This document shows positions 7,631 to 11,949 of a stretch of DNA of 11,949 bases, one piece after another. Positions within the stretch are counted from its first letter, which is position 1; the number at the start of each line of letters is the position of its first letter. The DNA lies in contig MDYQ01000418.1 of assembly GCA_003024175.1 (NCBI GenBank), positions 1 to 11,949 on the forward strand. The letters run 5' to 3'. Below the pieces are notes generated by a model. That model did not search any database. It saw nothing but the letters and a program-made list of their open reading frames with translations, and had not been told where the DNA came from. The position numbers and the translations under genes are program-made. The stretch comes from Planoprotostelium fungivorum. Lineage: Eukaryota; Evosea; Variosea; Cavosteliida; Cavosteliaceae.

Positions 7631-8203
7631 TCAGCCTTTGTTCGTGTGTGTCTTTTCAAATGGTGAACGGAAGAGCTCTGGTGGCTCTGTTCTCATAGTC
7701 CAAGGCATTTGGTACAACGAACGAGCTTGAAGCTTCTCTTCTTGGTATTTCCTTCCAAAATACAGGTCTTCCATCACCTACAACAATGAGATGAAACAGT
7801 CGCATCAGGTATAAGCATCACCTCCTTCGTTTTACCATGAAGCAAATACTTCGCTTTTACACGCTGACAGACTGATGCATTGTTCTTTTCTATGTCACAC
7901 AAAACATCGACAGAGCCAGTTCGGTAATAAGATTGAAGAGCTCCACTTATAGCTGTTGAGTGTCAATGATTTCGTAGTTATTCGAAAGACGATGATGATT
8001 TGATCACATATGCATTTTCTGTAATTGTTTTGCATGGCCCAGCAGTTTAGGTCTTCAGGATCTTCCGGTAAACAGTGTACATTGTTTGTTAGTTGGGTTT
8101 CTTCGTCCTTCTTCTTTGGAGTGACTGTTTTTTCGAGTTCAATAGTCTGTTCAAATGCCTTTTCGATATCATCGAATATGTCGTCTGGTTTGTCTTTTCC
8201 CAT
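7631..8203 (-). CDS. Twin-CX9C protein, Emi1/DUF3128-like, probably mitochondrial intermembrane space
   Basis: Minus-strand exons are 8203-8008, 7952-7822 and 7777-7631. The introns are 55 bp (GTGATC donor, TTGAC branch, CAACAG acceptor) and 44 bp (GTGATG...TTGTAG), giving 157 residues. After an acidic N-terminus there are four cysteines at 54, 64, 84 and 94, arranged C-x9-C-x19-C-x9-C, plus Cys44. Twin CX9C proteins are classically imported and oxidised by Mia40/Erv1 and form a disulfide-locked helical hairpin. The YYRTG just before the second pair resembles the Emi1/DUF3128 family, where fungal members are linked to early meiotic induction, but this narrower assignment is tentative. The second cysteine pair is entirely in exon 2 and is missed without splicing. 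The C-terminus (about 110-157) is charged and Trp/Pro-containing. The gene converges with the micro-gene, with the two stop codons 25 bp apart. Confidence 0.78.
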
Positions 8204-8626
8204 TGTGTATGTGATCAGATGATCGGGTGTTGGATGTGATGTCGCAAAATAAATGAATTAATGGGATTTATGAAGGCGAGAAGGGTATGTGTTGGTTGGG
8301 ATGCCGGGATGAGCAGGAGGTACTACTATCGTGTCGACGCGATGTTGATGACGACCCCAGCACCTTCTAAGCCGTGAGACGTTCAGTGACTGCTTCCTTT
8401 GGATGATATTATATCATCTACAGTGACGGATATCTGGTCTATCTAGACACAAGAATCATGAAACGTACCGTAATTCTACTGCATTGAATGCCGAGCAGTG
8501 GGTCGGTCACGTGGCTACTCCGTCCTGACAGCCCTTACTTTACTAAGGGCCCACTGACAGCTCCCTTACAGACAGCATTCATTTTAACGAAAGAAAGAGA
8601 GGAAAGGGCAACAGAGAAGAAGCAAC
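8204..8626. promoter_or_regulatory. Divergent promoter between the twin-CX9C gene (-) and the four-TM gene (+)
   Basis: This 423-bp gap separates two outward-facing start codons. It contains AT-rich sequence near the minus start (about 8245-8270), a CACGTG at 8508-8513, and a perfect inverted repeat at 8531-8550. Purine-rich sequence precedes the plus-strand start at 8627, as expected for a leader. No coding sequence was found. Confidence 0.45.
8531..8550. repeat. Perfect 7-bp inverted repeat with 6-bp loop
   Basis: GCCCTTA at 8531-8537 pairs exactly with TAAGGGC at 8544-8550. It lies about 80 bp upstream of the four-TM gene, next to a CACGTG site, and could be a regulator-binding site or a hairpin in the leader. 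Confidence 0.5.
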
Positions 8627-9513
8627 ATGAAGGTAGATCGAAACACCATATACGTCTGTGCCGGTATCATCACTATGGTAGGGATCATCGAATTCTTCAC
8701 CAGCATCTTTCGAGATCAAGTCCTGGTAGTCTCCAGTCTCCTGCTCATCCTCACTGGAAGCATTGGTTTATACGCTGCCTATACGGATAAGCCGTCATTT
8801 GCCCGTCTGGTAATCGATCGAAGAGGAAGATGATGTTGCTGACCCAAGTTCAGTATTTTTACCTCATCCTCTTCTACATGGCTGCTCACATCATTTCCCT
8901 GTCCATCAAATTTGCTCTCTTGAACTCATTTGCCCAGACGTTCTGCGCTCCATACAAGGTAGTCTCTTCCTTGAGGAGCTACGACGAGTGCATCAGCAAC
9001 TACAAGCACACCGTCATCACGATCACCGTCATCATGATCTTCAGCACCCTCCTCATCTGTGGCGTCTGCGCCTTCGTGGCTCACACATTCAACAAATCCC
9101 AATCGGAAGTCTATCGCACGACTCACGATGCGTTCGAAGATGTTTCGTACTCGGAGTTCACAGCACCTCTCGTTCACATCAATCAGTCTGCAGTCCACGT
9201 ACAGACTTCTCAGTATCCCCAGCATCATTCACAGCTGTCGATGCAATATCCTTCACGCCAATCGGCCCAGCCACAGTATCCTCATCCTCAGCAACCGCAA
9301 AATGTTCAGAACGTGCAACAGCAGCCACAATACGTTCAGACACCCTACGGCCAAGTCCAACCGGCTGATTCTCCTTCACAACATCTGGCCCACACCTCTT
9401 ATCTTCAGGGTCAAAACGTCTTTGAGGTGAAGATGGTAGAGACGCATGCACCTTCCCGGGAAGGAGTGGATTTACTCGATATCTCGTTGGACAAGGATCT
9501 GGATCTCGTTTGA
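8627..9513 (+). CDS. Four-transmembrane protein with Gln/Pro-rich cytoplasmic tail
   Basis: The unspliced sequence looks like two frames overlapping at ATGA (8830-8833). A 44-bp intron at 8810-8853 (GTAATC donor, GCTGAC branch, TTCAG acceptor) fuses them in phase 0 into one 280-residue protein with exons 8627-8809 and 8854-9513. Four hydrophobic segments lie at about 8-28, 32-52, 62-84 and 114-137, with both termini predicted inside. Cys92 and Cys107 lie in the loop between segments 3 and 4 and could form a disulfide. The tail (141-280) is rich in Gln, Pro, Tyr and Ser (about 165-225) and ends in an acidic stretch with LDISLDKDLDLV. The layout resembles tetraspan or MARVEL-type membrane proteins, but I see no family signature such as CCG. 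The role is unknown; a plasma-membrane or endomembrane scaffold is a guess. AATAAA follows at 9540. Confidence 0.72.
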
Positions 9514-9539
9514 TTCTGTAATCGAAACCCCCACGTTTG

Positions 9540-9545
9540 AATAAA
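9540..9545 (+). terminator. Polyadenylation signal of the four-TM gene
   Basis: A perfect AATAAA lies 26 bp after the TGA stop. Confidence 0.5.
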
Positions 9546-9593
9546 ACTGATCGATTGCCTCGTCAATAATCTGAGAGTACTCATCATAGTAAA

Positions 9594-9616
9594 AGGGGGT
9601 ATTATAGTCCATTTCT
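9594..9616 (+). repeat. 23-bp direct repeat, copy 1
   Basis: This copy starts AGGGGGTATTATAG and is identical over 23 bp to copy 2 at 9661-9683, 67 bp downstream. It lies in the gap between the convergent four-TM and 81-aa genes. Confidence 0.9.
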
Positions 9617-9660
9617 CTACAACTCTCCTCGCACTGAATGCTTGTCTCCTGTGTATGATG

Positions 9661-9683
9661 AGGGGGTATTATAGTCCATTTCT
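9661..9683 (+). repeat. 23-bp direct repeat, copy 2
   Basis: This is an exact second copy of 9594-9616. The flanks also share a short CATCAT/ATGATG-type context. It may be a slipped duplication or a paired binding site; no coding role is apparent. Confidence 0.9.
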
Positions 9684-9832
9684 GTTTTCTGTTAGGAGGA
9701 TTTGTAAGCGTTCATGCGCTCTGTACTCGCTTTGTGCAGTCTGGGTGGGAATCTCTGCTCTCAAATCATATGAAGACACAAGGAGGCAAAAAGCAGTTGC
9801 ATATAAAAAGTCTTGAGTTGAAACGGGTACAA

Positions 9833-9838
9833 TTTATT
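9833..9838 (-). terminator. Polyadenylation signal of the 81-aa gene
   Basis: TTTATT on the plus strand gives AATAAA on the minus strand, 14 bp past the TAG at 9853-9855. This supports the third exon as the true end of that gene. Confidence 0.5.
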
Positions 9839-9852
9839 TTTGGCCCACACGT

Positions 9853-10300
9853 CTATTCGGCCACAGTGGACGTGTTGGGACGTTTGCCCAGATAGTAGGG
9901 GGAAACAGAATAATCTGTACCTGTGGACTTCCAACCACCATTTGTGTCACGTGATTGGAGTTCCGTTAGGAAGGGAGTGACCGCCCACTTCTTCAGACAT
10001 GCCTAGCTTGGGTGTGTGTTTGTGTTTGTGTGTTCGGTTGAAAATGAACGTTTCCTCATACAGAGCAATAAATCCCCTCCTTCTCTGCTTCCGCCATGAG
10101 ATCCTCATGAGGGCACTCTGCCACAACGGATTCTAAGAGACAGAGTCAAGTAATAACTCCGTTTCACATGAATGGCAGTCGTGCGTGATCGCGGTCCATC
10201 ACGTGATCCTCAGATCATGAGATGATTCGCTTTTTGTTCTTTGAAACCAAGAAAAAATGCTGATGTGTTACATACCTTGAAGCCTCCAAATTACAGACAT
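9853..10300 (-). CDS. Small hypothetical protein, 81 aa, three exons
   Basis: No long open frame reveals this gene. Minus-strand exons 10300-10276, 10132-10062 and 10002-9853, joined across introns of 143 bp (GTATGT...CTCTTAG) and 59 bp (GTATGA...GCTAG), give one uninterrupted frame. The protein starts MSVIWRLQ and ends in a Tyr/Ser/Thr-containing tail (SPYYLGKRPNTSTVAE). The second splice joins C31-S-A to C34, creating a CxxC, and CPH occurs at 15-17, so a small metal-binding site is possible. Residues 16-30 form an acidic helix-like stretch. There is no signal peptide or membrane helix. A minus-strand AATAAA lies 14 bp past the stop. If exon 1 is wrong, the internal Met21 in exon 2 would give a 61-residue product. 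No family is recognised. Confidence 0.5.
10199..10206. promoter_or_regulatory. Palindromic TCACGTGA (E-box/bHLH-type site)
   Basis: This is a perfect 8-bp palindrome in the first intron of the 81-aa gene. The same octamer occurs at 9947-9954, 10569-10576 and 11634-11641. In fungi CACGTG is bound by Cbf1/bHLH factors; occupancy here is inferred only. Confidence 0.45.
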
Positions 10301-10448
10301 GCACCGTGACCACAACACCGCTCCTAATCTCACTCCCCGTCCAAACATACCTACTCATACACCTTCTCGTCCTGAACCATCTCGTCCTGCTAGCACCCTC
10401 GCATGGCCCTCCACAGTATTACTGAGGAATCTTGAGTTACTTGGATAA
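10299..10448 (+). other. Proline-rich open frame, 49 codons, possible first exon
   Basis: An ATG at 10299 opens a 49-codon frame rich in Pro, Thr, Ser and Arg (TPSRPEPSRPAS), ending TAA at 10446-10448 and overlapped by AATAAA at 10447-10452. Its ATG shares bases with the minus-strand ATG of the 81-aa gene (CATG). It could be a separate micro-ORF. Alternatively it is the first exon of the tail-anchored gene: splicing from GTATTA (about 10417) to a TAAGAG acceptor near 10520 would continue in an open frame through 10621, 10702-10744 and 10818 into the ATG at 10821. Chance is a third explanation. Confidence 0.25.
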
Positions 10449-10621
10449 TAAAGTCCTCTTGCTCGAAATTTGTCGTTCGGCCCTTAGAGGGCTGGCTGTT
10501 TCTCAAAGTTTTTTTAAGAGGATTTATCGCGATATCGTGAAGAGATATCATACCACTTAACAAAGACATCACGTGAACGACACCGTCCATTTGTCGCCGC
10601 ACAATTCAAGCTATCCACAAG

Positions 10622-10701
10622 GTAATAATATACGCCTCAATCAGACGTCTGTGTCTATATAGACGTTATTGTGTGTTTACATTTTCTGACCGTCACATCA
10701 G
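10622..10701 (+). other. Intron in the 5' leader of the tail-anchored gene (80 bp)
   Basis: CAAG/GTAATA at 10621/10622 and CTGACCGTCACATCAG at 10701 fit the donor, branch and acceptor pattern of the window. It is followed by a 43-bp exon (10702-10744). The first 30 bp resemble those of the next leader intron. Confidence 0.45.
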
Positions 10702-10744
10702 ATCTCGTCCCTATCACCCTGTCGCCACATCGAACATTCTCAAG

Positions 10745-10817
10745 GTAATTTCATACGCTCGAACCGAACGCTTGGCCTCTCTGTTTGGTTCATCTTCATC
10801 GTTCTGACTCTTGATAG
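10745..10817 (+). other. Second intron in the 5' leader of the tail-anchored gene (73 bp)
   Basis: CAAG/GTAATT at 10744/10745 and CTGACTCTTGATAG ending at 10817 put the acceptor three bases before the start ATG at 10821. The CTGAC branch site is well placed. Confidence 0.5.
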
Positions 10818-10820
10818 AAG

Positions 10821-11561
10821 ATGACGGATCCTAATTTACCCACCATGCGAACTCGCATCAACGGTCTCGCCCTAACTCTGGCCGAGAAGACCTGGGCCCA
10901 GGATAAGCTGACAGCCAACCCAGACCTGGCTACCACGTGGACCCCTGAGACAGATGTTGATTTGATAGCTTTCATCAAGCAATCTGCCACCCAGTCCGCC
11001 CCACCTGGTGAGTGTCGACCCTTCTTATTTCTCTTTTATTCTACATATTCTCGTCGCGGTGTCCTCAGGGCCTCTATGGGGCTCTACAGGCCTCTCAGGC
11101 TCTAGCTCGCATAGCAGCGGCTGAGAGGGGTCATTTTGGCTACGTTTCATGACCTTAAAAATTCACAAAAAATTCGTAACTGTATGTTTGGTTCATGTCT
11201 TGTAGGCAGTGAAGCCATGATTGCGGAAATAAGACAGTTGCGACAGACCATTCAAGGTAAACTAGTTGTCCCAAGAGTTTGAATTTAATTGAACCAGATA
11301 GATACGGCCGAAGACAACATTCCTCTTCTTCTGCCACCAGTGAACGTGGTTCGTCGAGTGAAACAAGCGGTCCGCAGGACCATGCCAGCGAGAGTAGTCC
11401 ATTGCTGAGACATAGCTGTCCAACCTGTAGCATGGGCCACCCTCAAGTGCTGCAGCTTTCTGATAATTCTCCTCGGTGCCGTGGCCTCCATTTATCAACT
11501 GATGACGGTGGACGATGCACCCCAACAAGCTGCAGTCACAAATACCACAGCACAGCAATAA
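10821..11561 (+). CDS. Hypothetical tail-anchored membrane protein, 147 aa
   Basis: Exons are 10821-11007, 11206-11256, 11302-11393 and 11448-11561, with introns of 198, 45 and 54 bp. All junctions agree in phase and give 147 residues. Residues 1-62 are soluble, with Trp, Thr and Asp; 63-80 form a charged helix (SEAMIAEIRQLRQTIQ); 88-95 are Leu/Pro-rich. A basic stretch (RRVKQAVRRTMPAR, 97-110) leads into Cys-Cys and one hydrophobic segment, SFLIILLGAVASIYQLM (113-129), followed by an 18-residue polar tail. One C-terminal membrane span after basic residues and paired cysteines suggests a tail-anchored, perhaps palmitoylated protein. The last intron's donor is the least certain: GTGAAC at 11340 or GTGAAA at 11358 would also keep frame with the same acceptor. 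AATAAA follows at 11564. An upstream in-frame extension is possible. I do not recognise a family. Confidence 0.5.
11125..11205 (+). repeat. Diverged repeat, copy 1 (3' half of the 198-bp intron)
   Basis: This segment starts GAGGGGTC and ends at the intron acceptor TGTAG. It aligns by eye along its length with 11613-11696, sharing GAGGGGTC, TTTGGCT-CG, the GAC and AAAAAT-CAC blocks, AAAATT-GTA and ATGTCT...TGT-TAG. The intron carrying it is about four times the window's usual intron length. Confidence 0.5.
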
Positions 11562-11563
11562 GG

Positions 11564-11569
11564 AATAAA
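11564..11569 (+). terminator. Polyadenylation signal of the tail-anchored gene
   Basis: A perfect AATAAA lies two bases past the TAA at 11559-11561 and supports the membrane-anchor exon as the end of the gene. Confidence 0.5.
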
Positions 11570-11612
11570 AAGACTGACTAAAAGATCTATTTTAACCGGG
11601 TTTGCTTTGCGG

Positions 11613-11696
11613 GAGGGGTCGATTTGGCTGCGGTCACGTGACTGAAAATCCACTGAAAATTTGTATTATTTTGAAATTTTATGTCTATCTGTTTAG
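11613..11696 (+). repeat. Diverged repeat, copy 2 (downstream of the tail-anchored gene)
   Basis: This second copy has the same order of conserved blocks and also ends in a TTTAG that looks like an intron acceptor, followed by a short stretch and a GTATGA donor-like site near 11722. It includes a TCACGTGA. A mobile-element remnant or a copied intron tail is inferred. Confidence 0.5.
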
Positions 11697-11865
11697 AAAA
11701 TCAAGGAGAGAACAATCACCAGGTATGAAACACTTGACGGCTGATTGACAGGGCTCCAGATGACTGTTGAGGTCATCCAAAGTAGATCTGACTCTCTCAC
11801 TTGATATCAAACTTGGCTTTGTTCAAGATGGACCTGCAGATGATCTTGAGCCCCAAAGAGACCAT
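11685..11865 (-). CDS. Weak candidate micro-gene, 47 aa, one intron
   Basis: A minus-strand ATG at 11865-11863 opens a frame that meets a GTGAGAG donor at 11800. A 37-bp intron with GATGACC branch and CAACAG acceptor (11764) joins it to a second exon ending in TAG at 11685-11687. The 47-residue product is basic at the start (MVSLGLKIICRSILNK) and has three cysteines in its second half. A TATATATA lies about 25 bp upstream of the ATG, which is close for a TATA box and weakens the start. No perfect AATAAA follows. The splice-consistent frame with the window's modal intron length is the only real support. Confidence 0.22.
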
Positions 11866-11949
11866 GAACTTTCAGACGCCTGTATCTATATATATCAGAC
11901 CATTGAGAAAAAACAAGAATATACAAACCTAATAGCTCAAAAAAACAAG

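Larger units (their letters stand above)
9514..9852. other. Convergent intergenic gap with polyadenylation signals and the 23-bp repeats
   Basis: The gap holds the 3' ends of two facing genes: AATAAA at 9540 for the plus gene and AATAAA on the minus strand at 9833-9838 for the minus gene. The 23-bp direct repeats lie between them. I find no coding sequence. Confidence 0.5.

Noticed and set aside
8926-9451. Several frames on both strands within the Gln/Pro-rich tail of the four-TM gene
   Set aside because: They arise from the repetitive codon composition of the tail; only the plus frame continues the membrane protein.
11040-11150. Possible extra exon inside the 198-bp intron encoding a helix-like LYGALQASQALARIAAAERG
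   Set aside because: The only acceptor (CCTCAG at about 11068) gives the wrong phase with exon 1, and no donor follows in frame before a stop. The run comes from a CTCT/CAGG-rich stretch.
11279-11581. 100-codon Ser-rich plus frame through the end of the tail-anchored gene
   Set aside because: An acceptor four bases further on (11301) gives a frame that leads to a clear membrane anchor and an AATAAA two bases past the stop; the Ser-rich frame is an off-frame reading.
1-11949. Search for tRNA, rRNA, CRISPR arrays, transposase or viral genes
   Set aside because: No cloverleaf-like sequence, rRNA core, regular spacer array or transposase/integrase motif was noticed by reading both strands; a tool scan could still find a weak one.

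Overview
The window looks like a compact nuclear genome segment, most likely from a fungus and perhaps a basidiomycete. I cannot fix the genus. The grounds are: very short spliceosomal introns, mostly 37-60 bp, with GTGAG-type donors and CTGAC or CTAAC branch sites just before the acceptor; AATAAA signals a few bases after several stop codons; a V-ATPase subunit A that reads as fungal by my recollection of the family; and a Ser/Thr-rich secreted protein with a GPI-type tail. No rRNA, tRNA, CRISPR array or prokaryotic operon was seen. All gene models were spliced by eye, using GT-AG boundaries, frame agreement and family motifs.

Left part (1-3913, all +): the C-terminal part of a Sae2/CtIP/Ctp1 DNA-end-resection factor, with six introns of 37-42 bp, a CxxC/CxxH metal-site pattern and three candidate SUMO-interacting motifs; a complete ubiquitin-conjugating enzyme of 148 aa with one intron; a secreted, Cys-containing, Ser/Thr-rich, probably GPI-anchored wall protein of 310 aa; and a decayed, 5'-truncated ankyrin-repeat fragment directly behind it.

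Middle (4009-6945, -): an unrecognised 146-aa protein downstream of the catalytic subunit A of the vacuolar H+-ATPase (620 aa, eight coding exons, the first holding only the ATG). The V-ATPase promoter side carries two G-quadruplex-type tracts. A tiny candidate gene of 33 codons (+) with a TATA box, a 38-bp intron and a polyadenylation signal lies between VMA1 and the next gene.

Right part (7631-11949): a 157-aa twin-CX9C protein (-), probably a mitochondrial intermembrane-space protein of Emi1/DUF3128 type; a 280-aa four-transmembrane protein with a Gln/Pro-rich tail (+), whose 44-bp intron makes it look like two overlapping ORFs; an 81-aa unknown protein (-); a 147-aa protein with a C-terminal membrane anchor (+) whose large first intron carries a diverged sequence found again downstream of the gene; and a weak 47-aa candidate (-). 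The genes mix housekeeping functions (DNA repair, ubiquitin, proton pumping, mitochondrial protein biogenesis) and do not form an evident pathway cluster. The most novel material is the set of short unknown genes visible only after splicing, and the duplicated intron-tail sequence at the right end.
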